Origin: Planctomycetaceae bacterium
GTDB lineage: Bacteria; Planctomycetota; Planctomycetia; Pirellulales; Pirellulaceae
NCBI GenBank assembly: GCA_020638975.1
Contig: JACKHN010000022.1
Span: 1 to 64,000, forward strand
Reading direction: 5' to 3'
DNA: 64,000 nt
In this document: positions 16,334-25,409 of the stretch, one piece after another
How positions within the stretch are numbered: the first letter of the stretch is position 1
How the letters are laid out: each line of letters begins with the position of its first letter
Made by a program: the position numbers and the translations under genes
The notes under the pieces: generated by a model
The model's input: only the letters and a program-made list of their open reading frames with translations
What the model was told of the DNA's origin: nothing
Database searches by the model: none

Positions 16334-17230
16334 TTAGTGTCCTCGACAGTAGCCAATATCTTCACCGCGTGCTCGAGCCACGGCGGCTTGCAGCACTCGT
16401 TTGACGAGCACTCCAGTCACGTGAATTCGATACTCGCGCGTCCCTCGCATATCGGTGATGGGAGATGCAATTTCACGCGCCGCAGTGGCGGCCTTGTCTA
16501 AAGTCTCGTCGTTCACAGGCTGGCCGGCCAATAACGCACTCGCTGCCTGAGCGAACAGCGGCGTTGGCGCGACGGCACCCAAGGCGATTCGAGCCGACGC
16601 GAACTTCTGGCCGCTCGCGTCGAGCACGACGCTGGCTCCGACACCAACAACCGCAATATCCATCTCGTTACGTGGAATCATCCGGCGATAGTGCGAGCCG
16701 CTGTTAGCCGGTCGTGTCGGGAATCGCACTTCGACCAACAACTCGCCGGGCTTCAAAACATTCTTGCCGGGGCCGGTGCAGAACGATTCGACAGGCACTT
16801 CGCGAGTTCCATCAGGTCCAGTGATCACGCAGACGCCGCCTAAGGCGATCATGCTGGGTGTCGAATCAGCTGCCGGGCCCGAGTTGCAGAGGTTCCCGCC
16901 AATACTGGCGCGACTCTGAATTTGAATTCCGCCGATAATGTGGCAACTGTCGGCGAGAGCGGTGTACTGTGAATTGACGGTCTCGTCGCTATAGATGCGA
17001 TAACAAGGCACGGCAGCACCGACGTGCAAGCCATCCGCATCGACAGACAAAACATTTAGCTCTTTGAGTTTCTTGACATCGATCACCACTTCCGGTGCGA
17101 ATCGTCCGACTCGCATCTGATCGATCAAATCCGTGCCGCCGGCCAGCGGGCGGGCGGTGCCATTGTGTTTCGCCAGCAACTGAATGGCTTCCGCCACCGT
17201 CGTTGGGGCTTGATAGTCAAAAGCGTGCAT
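16334..17230 (-). CDS. FAD-binding medium subunit of the molybdenum hydroxylase
   Basis: 298 aa, CoxM/CutM-type. LLAKHNGTARPLAGGTDLIDQMR (FAD pyrophosphate-binding AGGTDL), IGGNLCNSGPAADS (second FAD motif, G-G-N-x-x-x-x-x-P-A-x-D), and a CO_deh_flav_C region near TRPANSGSHYRRMIPRNEMDIAVVGVGA. It receives electrons from the 2Fe-2S subunit. First gene of the operon, with AGGACC upstream of the ATG. The 332-nt region before it should hold the operon promoter. Confidence 0.94.
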   Translation of the reverse strand: MHAFDYQAPTTVAEAIQLLAKHNGTARPLAGGTDLIDQMRVGRFAPEVVIDVKKLKELNVLSVDADGLHVGAAVPCYRIYSDETVNSQYTALADSCHIIGGIQIQSRASIGGNLCNSGPAADSTPSMIALGGVCVITGPDGTREVPVESFCTGPGKNVLKPGELLVEVRFPTRPANSGSHYRRMIPRNEMDIAVVGVGASVVLDASGQKFASARIALGAVAPTPLFAQAASALLAGQPVNDETLDKAATAAREIASPITDMRGTREYRIHVTGVLVKRVLQAAVARARGEDIGYCRGH

Positions 17231-17562
17231 ACCGTTTGCCTGGTCCTTCGTTGAGGCTGATTCGTTAACATCGATGCCTCGTATTCTATCGAACCTGAGC
17301 GAGCATGCAATTTGGCGAGCGAGATATTGATACCTTCGGAGGTCTCTTGTCGTAGTTCACAAGCTGTGCGCGGGTCTCCGACCCCGCACAAGTCGACCGA
17401 CCGTAGGTCTCACACGTAGCGGCAAGCGATGCGCCGCTCAGGTGACCTTCGGTCCGGCGGTTCGGCAACGCCAAGCGGCCTGCGACGACCACATGCCAAC
17501 CGACGCACGGCAGTCAGGGTAAGTACAATGGAATCAGAGCAATCTTATAATCTCGGTGAACG
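17231..17562. other. Divergent intergenic region with a hairpin
   Basis: 332 nt between the start of the Mo-hydroxylase operon (minus) and the ABC exporter (plus). One clear element is a hairpin at 17365-17390: TGTGCG-x-GGGTC, TCC, GACCC-x-CGCACA, an 11-bp arm with one bulge. No convincing -35/-10 pair or operator could be picked out by eye. Promoters for both directions are expected here. Confidence 0.5.
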
Positions 17563-18282
17563 ATGCCTGACAACGCTGACGAATCGATCCTCGAACTAAC
17601 GGACATCCGGCGGACCTTCCGGATGGGCGAGGTGTCCGTGCAGGTGTTGAAAGGTGTCTCCTTTCGAGTTCGGCGAGGAGAGTTCTTGGCGGTCGTGGGG
17701 CCAAGCGGTTCGGGGAAGACAACGATTTTAAATTTGATCGGTGGCTTGGATTCACCTACATCGGGCACCATCCGCTATCGCGACCAAGACCTCACGAAAG
17801 CCAGCAGCCGGGAACTAACTCGCTATCGCCGTGAGGCCGTCGGCTTTGTATTTCAGTTTTACAACCTCGTGCCGAATCTTACTGCTCGCGAGAATATCCT
17901 CGTTACAACGGAGATCGCTCAAAGTCCCCGCGATGTGGACGAGGTGCTAGAGCTCGTGGACTTGACGGATCGAGCGGATCATTTTCCCGCCCAGTTGTCC
18001 GGTGGCGAGCAGCAACGGATCGCGATCGCGCGAGCCGTGGCCGGGAATCCGGAGTTGCTGTTGTGCGATGAACCGACAGGGGCACTCGACTTCGAGACCG
18101 GTAAGAAGGTGCTGCGTGTTCTGCTCGACTTGAATCGGCAACTTGGCAAGACTGTGGTCGTCATCACGCACAACTCGGCGCTGGCCCAAGTCGCCGACCG
18201 CGTGATCCATCTTCGCAGCGGTGAGATTTCGAGTGTCGAAGTGAACGAATCGCCAATCGCGCCCGAAGAGGTCGAGTGGTGA
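17563..18282 (+). CDS. ABC transporter ATP-binding protein (MacB/LolD type)
   Basis: 239 aa. Walker A GPSGSGKTT, Q-loop in FQFYNLVPNLTARENI, signature LSGGEQQR, Walker B LLLCDEPTGALD, switch VVITHN. The short form and sequence match the ATPases that pair with FtsX-type permeases (MacB, LolD, DevA). It drives conformational work at the inner membrane with the permease encoded immediately downstream; the stop overlaps the permease start (GTGA). Confidence 0.96.
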   Translation: MPDNADESILELTDIRRTFRMGEVSVQVLKGVSFRVRRGEFLAVVGPSGSGKTTILNLIGGLDSPTSGTIRYRDQDLTKASSRELTRYRREAVGFVFQFYNLVPNLTARENILVTTEIAQSPRDVDEVLELVDLTDRADHFPAQLSGGEQQRIAIARAVAGNPELLLCDEPTGALDFETGKKVLRVLLDLNRQLGKTVVVITHNSALAQVADRVIHLRSGEISSVEVNESPIAPEEVEW

Positions 18283-20660
18283 AAACGCTCCATCGCAAAC
18301 TGGTCCGCGAGTTGTACGACGCGAAGGGGCTGCTGCTGTTGATTGCCAGCATCATCGCCGTGGGTGTGACTTGCTTCGTCGCGATGCAGTCGGCTTATCA
18401 CAACCTCGATCAGGCGAAACGCCGCTACTATCGTCAATGTCGCATGGCGGACTTTTGGATCGATCTGAAGAAGGTTCCGCTAACCGAATTGGAATCGCTC
18501 TACTCCATTCCTGGCATCACCGAGATTCGTTCGCGGATTCGCTTCATGGCCAATGTCGACCTGGAAGACTACGTCGAGCCGGTAAGCGGTATGGTGCTGT
18601 CGTTGCCTGATCGGCAGCAACCAGTCATCAACAACATCGTGCTGCGATCCGGCGACTATTTTACAGATCATCGCCAGAACGAAGTCATCGTCAGCGAGAA
18701 GTTCGCACTGGCACATAATCTTGGACCGGGGCAGACCATTCATCTCGTGCTGAACAATCGGCGACAGGAGATGTTCATCGTCGGCACGGCCATCAGTAGC
18801 GAGTTTACTTATGCGGTCGGCCCCGGCTCGTTCATTCCCGATCCGAATCACTTCGGCGTCTTCTATGTGAAGCGGACCTACGCGGAGGACATCTTCGACT
18901 TTGAAGGAGCCGCGAACGAAGTTGCCGGGATTCTGGCACCAGAAGCTCGAGCAGGTGTCGATGAAATCCTGCGACGCGCCGAACGGCTGCTCGATCCCTA
19001 CGGTGTCTTCGCCACGACACCCCTTGATCTTCAGCAATCCGATCAGTTTCTGAGTAATGAAATCAAAGGGCTCGGCGAGATCGCGACCGTCATCCCGACA
19101 ATCTTTCTCGCCGTTGCGGCACTGGTCTTGAATGTTCTTATTACGCGGATGGCTCGAAGGCAACGAGTCGTCGTTGGCACGCTGAAAGCACTCGGCTACT
19201 ACGACAGTCAGATCTTCTGGCACTTTCTCATGTATGGCCTGTGTGTCGGTGTGCTGGGTGGGGTGCTAGGCAGCGTCCTCGGTTACTTGTCCGCGACGGG
19301 AATGACGGCTGTCTATCAATGGTTCTTCGAGTTTCCCGATTTGCGGAGCGATTTCTATTGGTACACGCACGCGATCGGGATGAGTGTCAGTATGGCGTGT
19401 GCGTTGATCGGTGGTTTTCGCGGATCGCGGGCGATGTTACGCCTGCAACCGGCGGAAGCCATGCGGCCCGAACCACCAGCGCGCGGCGGTCGCGTGTGGC
19501 TTGAACGTTTGATCGGTCCGATGTGGCAGCGTCTTTCATCGAGTTGGCGAATGGTCTTTCGCAGCCTGTTGCGGCATCGAACGCGAACCGCGACGGGCGT
19601 CTTTGCCGCGATGATGGGTGCGGCTTTGTTGGTCTCTGGGTTCATGATGTCCGAGGCGCAAGACTATCTGCTGAACTTTCAGTTTTATCGCACGGCGCGC
19701 AGCGATCTGGATGTCACGTTCGAGAACGAGCGGGGTATCGACGCACTCGCCGAGATCAAGCAACTCGACGGCGTCGACTATGCCGAGCCAATGCTGAGCG
19801 TCGCGTGCGACCTCGTCAACGGACCCTATCAACGCAAGGTCGGCATTACGGGACTTGTCACCGACGCACGGCTCACCGTTCCCTACGACAGCGACGGACA
19901 ACCGATCCGAATTCCGGAGTCAGGCGTCGTGCTGACGAAACGCCTTGCGGAGCTGTTGCATGTTCGCCCAGGCGATCGGTTGACGATGATTCCTGTCAAA
20001 GGCGAGCGGCGACCGGTCGAGGTTCTCGTCACACAGATCGCCGACAGCTACATGGGTTTGTCGGCTTATGCTCAGATCGACTACCTAAGCCGATTGGTCG
20101 GCGAACCGTTCGTAATGAGCGGCGCACAACTGACGACCGTTCGCGATCTGACACGACTCGATGCCCTCTATCGCGAACTGAGACAGAAACCGAACATCCA
20201 AGGCGTTCAATCACGTCGCGCGATGATCGACCAAGTGACGGAGACGCTCCTGCAGAATCAATACGTCTTCATCGGCGTGCTGGTGCTGTTCTCAGGGATC
20301 GTCTTCTTCGGTAGCATCGTCAACGCATCCATGGTGAACTTGGCGGAACGGCAGCGTGAAGTCGGCACATTTCGGGCACTCGGCTACAGCGAATGGCAAA
20401 TCGGCAGCATGTTCCTGCGTGAGAATCTGATCACAAACGTCGCGGGCACACTGCTTGGACTGCCAGCGGGTTGGTTCTTAGCATGGCTGACGGCGGTATC
20501 CTACAACAACGACTTGATTCGGCTTCCGGTGGTTAGCGCGCCGTGGGTTTGGTGGACTACACTAGTATCAGCGTTGGTGTTCGCTCTGGCCGCCCACGCG
20601 GTCGTGCAATGGACGATCTCGCGAATGGACTATCTTGAGGCTTTGAAGGTTAAAGAGTAG
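18279..20660 (+). CDS. ABC transporter permease with two FtsX domains
   Basis: 793 aa from GTG at 18279, which overlaps the ATPase stop as GTGA; a GTG one codon earlier is also possible. One TM near the N-terminus (GLLLLIASIIAVGVTCFVAM), a large extracytoplasmic domain, a three-TM FtsX domain (about 265-375), another TM and soluble domain, and a C-terminal FtsX domain (QNQYVFIGVLVLFSGIVFFG onward). The layout fits the YbbP-like/large MacB-superfamily permeases. With the ATPase upstream and a HlyD adaptor downstream it should form a tripartite exporter for a lipid, peptide or small molecule. Cargo unknown. Confidence 0.93.
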   Translation: MKTLHRKLVRELYDAKGLLLLIASIIAVGVTCFVAMQSAYHNLDQAKRRYYRQCRMADFWIDLKKVPLTELESLYSIPGITEIRSRIRFMANVDLEDYVEPVSGMVLSLPDRQQPVINNIVLRSGDYFTDHRQNEVIVSEKFALAHNLGPGQTIHLVLNNRRQEMFIVGTAISSEFTYAVGPGSFIPDPNHFGVFYVKRTYAEDIFDFEGAANEVAGILAPEARAGVDEILRRAERLLDPYGVFATTPLDLQQSDQFLSNEIKGLGEIATVIPTIFLAVAALVLNVLITRMARRQRVVVGTLKALGYYDSQIFWHFLMYGLCVGVLGGVLGSVLGYLSATGMTAVYQWFFEFPDLRSDFYWYTHAIGMSVSMACALIGGFRGSRAMLRLQPAEAMRPEPPARGGRVWLERLIGPMWQRLSSSWRMVFRSLLRHRTRTATGVFAAMMGAALLVSGFMMSEAQDYLLNFQFYRTARSDLDVTFENERGIDALAEIKQLDGVDYAEPMLSVACDLVNGPYQRKVGITGLVTDARLTVPYDSDGQPIRIPESGVVLTKRLAELLHVRPGDRLTMIPVKGERRPVEVLVTQIADSYMGLSAYAQIDYLSRLVGEPFVMSGAQLTTVRDLTRLDALYRELRQKPNIQGVQSRRAMIDQVTETLLQNQYVFIGVLVLFSGIVFFGSIVNASMVNLAERQREVGTFRALGYSEWQIGSMFLRENLITNVAGTLLGLPAGWFLAWLTAVSYNNDLIRLPVVSAPWVWWTTLVSALVFALAAHAVVQWTISRMDYLEALKVKE

Positions 20661-20669
20661 CAGCGCAGT

Positions 20670-20694
20670 AAACTTCCGACGACCTGGGAAGTTT
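20670..20694 (+). repeat. Short hairpin between permease and adaptor genes
   Basis: AAACTTCC and GGAAGTTT, perfect 8-bp arms with a 9-nt loop, in the 51-nt gap. It may attenuate or protect the operon mRNA; no U tract follows. Confidence 0.4.
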
Positions 20695-20711
20695 GATTAA
20701 GGATTAGACAT

Positions 20712-22076
20712 ATGAATCGCGGAATACTCATCACCATCTTCCTCCTCCTTGCTGCTGTGATCGCCGCCACAGCATACTTCTCAAACGCAGCAGGGCTTCC
20801 GGTACAAACCGCCAAGGTCACTCGCGGCTCGATTCGCGAGTTTGTTGATGAGCGAGGTAAGACACGACTGCCGGAGGACCATCTCGTTACGATGCCATTC
20901 GCAGGGCGAGTCGAGTCGATTGGATTGCTCGAAGGCCAATCGGTCACTGCCGGTCAAGTCTTGGCTCGGATCTCGGCTACGGATATTGACGAAGAGGTCG
21001 CGGAAGCAAAGGCTGCGGTCGATCGGCTCGATGCTTCGCTGGCCGAGAACGACGATGCAACGGTCGAGCAGAGTACTCGCGAGCAGGCCGAACTGTTCGC
21101 CGAGTCGATGGTGTCGACCGTTGCTGCTGCCGAGGCTCGGAAGATCGCTGGCAAGAGTCGACTCGACTATTCCGAAATCTTTCTCGGTCGCACTCGCAAG
21201 CTGGCGGAAACCGGAGCCGAGACACAAGACGATCTCGACAAAGCCGAGTTGGCGTATGTCGAGAGTCAGATCGATTATCGAACCGATGCGTTGACCGTCG
21301 AGGCACTCAAGTCGATGCAGGCGGCGACCAATCTGCTGCCGCGGATCGTGACAGAACAGATTAGCAAGAAGAGTCTCTCCGCAGCGGTAATCCGGCAGCA
21401 GAAGCAAGAAGCCGAAGCTCGCTTGCGGCAGGCGCTCACGCGTAAAGCGCGGAGCGAGATGAAGAGTCCCGTCGACGGTGTTGTTCTCGAACGAGCCATT
21501 ACGAACGAACAGTATCTTGCGGCCGGAACGACATTGCTCCGCATCGGCCAACTCGACCAACTCGAGATCGAAGCGGACGTGTTGAGCGAAGATGTTGTGC
21601 GGATTCGTCCCAATGATCCGGTCGAAATCTACGGCCCAGCTGTCGGTGCGACGGTGGGGCACGGAGTCGCGGGTGTCGTTGATCGCATCTATCCGTCCGG
21701 ATTCATGAAGATTAGTTCGCTGGGCGTCGAACAACAACGCGTGACGATCATCGTTCGCTTTGCTGATGGCGTTCTGAACCAGTTGCGATCGAAGTCGGAA
21801 CTCGGCGTCGACTATCGCGTCCGCGTCCGGGTTTTTACAGACGAGCGTTCCGACGCGATGTTGGTCCCCCGCTCCGCGATCTTTCGCGGCATGGCAAACG
21901 GCTGGGAAGTGTTCGTCGTTCGCAACGATCGGGCCGAGAAGCAGGCGGTTGAAGTTGGCTTGATCAACGACGAAACGGTCCAGATCACCGCAGGTTTGGC
22001 CGATGGCGACACCGTCATCCTCGCACCGGAAAGCAATCTCGAAGTCGGCACGCGTGTTGATATCACGAGTCGCTAG
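20712..22076 (+). CDS. HlyD-family efflux adaptor
   Basis: 454 aa. An N-terminal TM (about 4-24), a biotinyl-lipoyl half domain (MPFAGRVESIGLLEGQSVTAGQVLARI), a long alpha-hairpin (about 90-255, SRLDYSEIFLGRTRKLAETGAETQDDLDKAE), then the second lipoyl half (KSPVDGVVLERAITNEQYLAAGTTLLRI) and beta-barrel/MP domains. It bridges the permease to an outer-membrane channel, none of which is encoded here. Third gene of the exporter operon. Confidence 0.93.
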   Translation: MNRGILITIFLLLAAVIAATAYFSNAAGLPVQTAKVTRGSIREFVDERGKTRLPEDHLVTMPFAGRVESIGLLEGQSVTAGQVLARISATDIDEEVAEAKAAVDRLDASLAENDDATVEQSTREQAELFAESMVSTVAAAEARKIAGKSRLDYSEIFLGRTRKLAETGAETQDDLDKAELAYVESQIDYRTDALTVEALKSMQAATNLLPRIVTEQISKKSLSAAVIRQQKQEAEARLRQALTRKARSEMKSPVDGVVLERAITNEQYLAAGTTLLRIGQLDQLEIEADVLSEDVVRIRPNDPVEIYGPAVGATVGHGVAGVVDRIYPSGFMKISSLGVEQQRVTIIVRFADGVLNQLRSKSELGVDYRVRVRVFTDERSDAMLVPRSAIFRGMANGWEVFVVRNDRAEKQAVEVGLINDETVQITAGLADGDTVILAPESNLEVGTRVDITSR

Positions 22077-22232
22077 AAGCGAGGTTCGAAGGATTGTGCC
22101 TGTTATAGGGTTTCTATCGGCGACGATGCAGGCGGCATCTGCGATCCTGAAACCAGATCGGCATTCTCCGCGTGATGCTCTCAACCGCGACGTATTCTCT
22201 CGTAAACGGTCATTCCACCGGCCTCTGTTCGA

Positions 22233-22937
22233 ATGGGTTTGGACTCGTACGGCAGAACAGAACGCGAAGGGCAGATTGTGTTGGTGCGTACGCGACAAGA
22301 AACGGATGGGACGGCTCCGTGCTGGCTGAAGGCGCGTTCGCGCAGCCTTCTCATCCTCTCGGTAATCTGGGTCGGTGTCGCTGGATTCGGACTGTCTTGG
22401 ATGTGGGAGTACGAATCCACGCCGGGCGCGTTAACTGTCGCACCAGCGACTTGGCCCGCGGACAGCGGTATCAAGCCTTCGGAAGGTTTATCAACGCTGC
22501 TTGTCTTCGCACACCCGCGCTGCCCTTGCACTCGCGCCAGCATTGGCGAACTGTCTCGCATCATGACGCGTTGCTATGGGCAACTGGATGTTCAAGTGTG
22601 GTTCTTCACACCGGAAGGTGCTGCGGCGGATTGGGCTACGACCGATCTGTGGCATGCGGCAAGGAAGATTCCTGGCGTTTGCGTAGCTCGCGATCCCGGT
22701 GGTTTAGAAGCTGAGAAGTTTCACGCATTAACGTCAGGCCACTCCATGCTATACGACGCAACAGGTCACTTACTGTTCAGTGGCGGAATCACAGCATCGC
22801 GTGGTCACGCCGGAGACAATCTCGGGAAAAGCTCGATTGAAGCGTTGGTTCTCGGCGAGTCCGCTTACCAGGAAAAGACGCTTGTGTTCGGCTGCCCGCT
22901 GAATGGCCACGAAGCGAAGGACGGTAGCGAGATATGA
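22233..22937 (+). CDS. RedB-like thioredoxin-fold membrane protein
   Basis: 234 aa. One N-terminal TM (about 38-58, LLILSVIWVGVAGFGLSW) and an extracytoplasmic domain with FAHPRCPCTRASIGEL (CPCTR at 97-101) in place of the usual CxxC of thioredoxins, then GVCVARDPGGLEAEKF and DATGHLLFSGGITASRGH. This matches my recollection of the RedB family found next to regulators in delta-proteobacteria and planctomycetes. Its last codons overlap the histidine kinase start (ATGA), so the two products are likely made together; it may be a sensor or partner of the kinase. The start is the least certain part, since no clear Shine-Dalgarno is visible. Confidence 0.75.
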   Translation: MGLDSYGRTEREGQIVLVRTRQETDGTAPCWLKARSRSLLILSVIWVGVAGFGLSWMWEYESTPGALTVAPATWPADSGIKPSEGLSTLLVFAHPRCPCTRASIGELSRIMTRCYGQLDVQVWFFTPEGAAADWATTDLWHAARKIPGVCVARDPGGLEAEKFHALTSGHSMLYDATGHLLFSGGITASRGHAGDNLGKSSIEALVLGESAYQEKTLVFGCPLNGHEAKDGSEI

Positions 22938-25318
22938 AGATGCCATCTACCACGGAGCGACTTGCGACTCAGAAGTTGGCCGATGCCCTGCTACGCCGGA
23001 ATCAATTGGAACTTTATCGTCGCACAGATCGGCTGTTCGCCAGCCTGATGATCCTTCAGTGGGTCGCCGCAATCGGAATGGCCTTGTGGGTTTCTCCTCT
23101 CACTTGGGCCGGAGACTCCAGCGCGGTTCACATTCATGTTTGGGCGGCGATATTTCTGGGCGGGTTGTTCACGCTGTTTCCTTGCCTGCTCGTTCTGACA
23201 AGTTCCGGAACAGCACTGACGCGACATGTTATTGCCATCGGACAGATGCTGACATCGGCGTTGATTATTCATCTCAGTGGTGGGCGCATCGAGTCGCACT
23301 TTCATGTATTTGGTTCCTTGGCGTTTTTGGCCTGTTATCGCGATTGGCGAGTACTGGTCTCCGCGACCATCGTCGTCGCCATGGATCACTTGTTCCGAGG
23401 CATCTTCTATCCGCAGTCGGTCTTCGGTGTCCTGATGGCAAGTCCGTGGCGCGTCCTGGAGCATGCTGGTTGGGTTGTCTTTGAGAACATTTTTCTGAGC
23501 GTTGCGATTCGGCAAAGTGTCCAGGAAATGATTTCGATGGCAAAACAACGTGCAGACCTGGAAGCGGCCCACGAATCCGTCGAACGAGAAGTCGAATGCC
23601 GCACCCGCGAACTTAGGACTGCCAACGAGTTGATCTCCGAAACGAATTGTACCTTGGAGAAACAAGCCCTCGATCTGGAGTGTCAAGCCGAACAGTTGCG
23701 GGAAGCGAAACAGAAGGCAGAAGAACTTGGCGCCTTCGGACAGATCTTAGATCGTTCGTTGAACGAAATTTATATCTTCGACCGAGAATCACTTTGCTTC
23801 GTACATGTAAATCACGGTGCCCGAGATAATATCGGCTACACGATGGAAGAACTGCGCGGGCTCACGCCACTCGACATCAAACTGGAACACACACGGGAGT
23901 CTTTCGCAACCTTAGTGGCACCGCTGCTCGATCGATCACGGGAGAATATCGAATTCCGAACAGTGCATCGCCGTAAAAATGGCACGGAGTATCCTGTCGA
24001 AGTTCATCTCGAAGCTTCGGTACTTGGCGAGCGCCCTGTATTCGCCGCAGTCATTCTCGACATCACAGAGCGGCTGCGGATTGAAACACAGCTTCAAGAG
24101 TCGCGAGAGCGAGCGCTCGCTGCGGATCGTTCCAAATCTGAGTTCTTGGCCAATATGAGCCACGAGATCCGGACACCCATGACCGCGATTCTTGGCTTCA
24201 ACAATATCTTGCTCGACAACGTGACTGGGCAGGACAACATCGAAGCCGCACGGACGGTGAAGGCAAATGGCGAGTACCTGATCAACCTCATCAACGATAT
24301 TCTCGACTTATCGAAGGTCGAAGCGGGGAAACTCGACCTCGAACTGACCGACTGTTCGCCGCAAGAGATCGTCGCCGAAGTCGCCTCGCTGATGCAAGTC
24401 CGAGCCGGATCCAAGAACTTGCCTCTGAAAGTCCGCTTCAACGGCCCGCTCCCAGAAACCATTCGCACCGATCTCACTCGACTGCGGCAGTTGCTCATCA
24501 ATGTCGTCGGAAATGCGATTAAGTTCACTGAGTCTGGATCTGTTCTTATTGCTACAAGCTTCGTCGATGATCCGAGCGACACACCCAAGCTTCGCTTTGA
24601 CGTGATCGACACAGGTATTGGAATCGCCGAAGACAAACTCGAGAAGATCTTCTCGCCGTTCACGCAAGCCGACAGTTCGACGACTCGCGAGTTTGGTGGT
24701 ACGGGGCTTGGTCTGACGATCTGCCAACGTGTAGCCACACTTCTTGGCGGTGAAGTGTCCGTGAAGAGTGTCGTCGGCCAAGGAAGTACGTTCTCGATTA
24801 CGGTGAGCACCGGGCCGCTTGATGGTGTTAGAATGTTGGAAAGCAAGTTTGAGTCGGTGCGTGAGTCGCGTCTCGACCGCGACGTGCCTTCGAATGAGCT
24901 GCCGACTCTAAACTGTAGAATCCTGTTGGCGGAGGACGGTCCTGACAACCAGCGTCTGATCCGATTCCTACTGAAAAAGGCGGGTGCTGAAGTTGAGATC
25001 GCAGGCAACGGGCAAGTCGCAGTCGAGCGAGTAATGAACGCGGTCGCGGTCGACCAGCCGTTTGATATCGTCTTGATGGACATGCAGATGCCGATCCTCG
25101 ATGGATATTCTGCGACGCGTCGGCTGCGCGACAACGGCTACTCGGGATCGATCATCGCACTGACGGCTCACGCCATGAGTGGTGATCGCCAGAAGTGTCT
25201 CGACGCGGGCTGCGACGACTACATTGCGAAGCCCATCAACCGGGAAGCCATGATTCTGTCGATCGCTCGCAGCTTGAGTCTCACGAATTCCGCAGCGACG
25301 AGCGATTCTCGACTCTAG
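22934..25318 (+). CDS. Hybrid histidine kinase with membrane sensor, PAS and receiver
   Basis: 794 aa. About five TM segments (35-200) carry conserved-looking His residues (GGRIESHFHVFGSLAF, H122 and H124; DHLF, H152), followed by coiled coil (200-265), PAS (about 266-382), HisKA with FLANMSHEIRTP (phosphoacceptor H410), HATPase_c (N527 in VVGNAIKF, DTGIGI, GGTGLGLTI), and a C-terminal receiver with LMDMQMP (D716) and Lys in AKPINRE. The membrane module resembles His-rich sensors found on many chemotaxis and GGDEF proteins and could bind a metal or haem (inference). Translationally coupled to the RedB-like gene; no cognate output regulator is adjacent. Confidence 0.93.
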   Translation: MKMPSTTERLATQKLADALLRRNQLELYRRTDRLFASLMILQWVAAIGMALWVSPLTWAGDSSAVHIHVWAAIFLGGLFTLFPCLLVLTSSGTALTRHVIAIGQMLTSALIIHLSGGRIESHFHVFGSLAFLACYRDWRVLVSATIVVAMDHLFRGIFYPQSVFGVLMASPWRVLEHAGWVVFENIFLSVAIRQSVQEMISMAKQRADLEAAHESVEREVECRTRELRTANELISETNCTLEKQALDLECQAEQLREAKQKAEELGAFGQILDRSLNEIYIFDRESLCFVHVNHGARDNIGYTMEELRGLTPLDIKLEHTRESFATLVAPLLDRSRENIEFRTVHRRKNGTEYPVEVHLEASVLGERPVFAAVILDITERLRIETQLQESRERALAADRSKSEFLANMSHEIRTPMTAILGFNNILLDNVTGQDNIEAARTVKANGEYLINLINDILDLSKVEAGKLDLELTDCSPQEIVAEVASLMQVRAGSKNLPLKVRFNGPLPETIRTDLTRLRQLLINVVGNAIKFTESGSVLIATSFVDDPSDTPKLRFDVIDTGIGIAEDKLEKIFSPFTQADSSTTREFGGTGLGLTICQRVATLLGGEVSVKSVVGQGSTFSITVSTGPLDGVRMLESKFESVRESRLDRDVPSNELPTLNCRILLAEDGPDNQRLIRFLLKKAGAEVEIAGNGQVAVERVMNAVAVDQPFDIVLMDMQMPILDGYSATRRLRDNGYSGSIIALTAHAMSGDRQKCLDAGCDDYIAKPINREAMILSIARSLSLTNSAATSDSRL

Positions 25319-25409
25319 TCGTTTCACTTGACGCCATCTCGCTCCTGCCCAGAATCCAAGTAAGATGTAAGGCATTACTCGCTTCCGTATTCCCTTTCGG
25401 CGAATCGCA

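Noticed and set aside
20781..22298. Minus-strand open frame of 505 codons opposite the HlyD gene
   Set aside because: Composition (Arg, His, Asn) is that of a reversed coding strand; the sense frame has all HlyD features.
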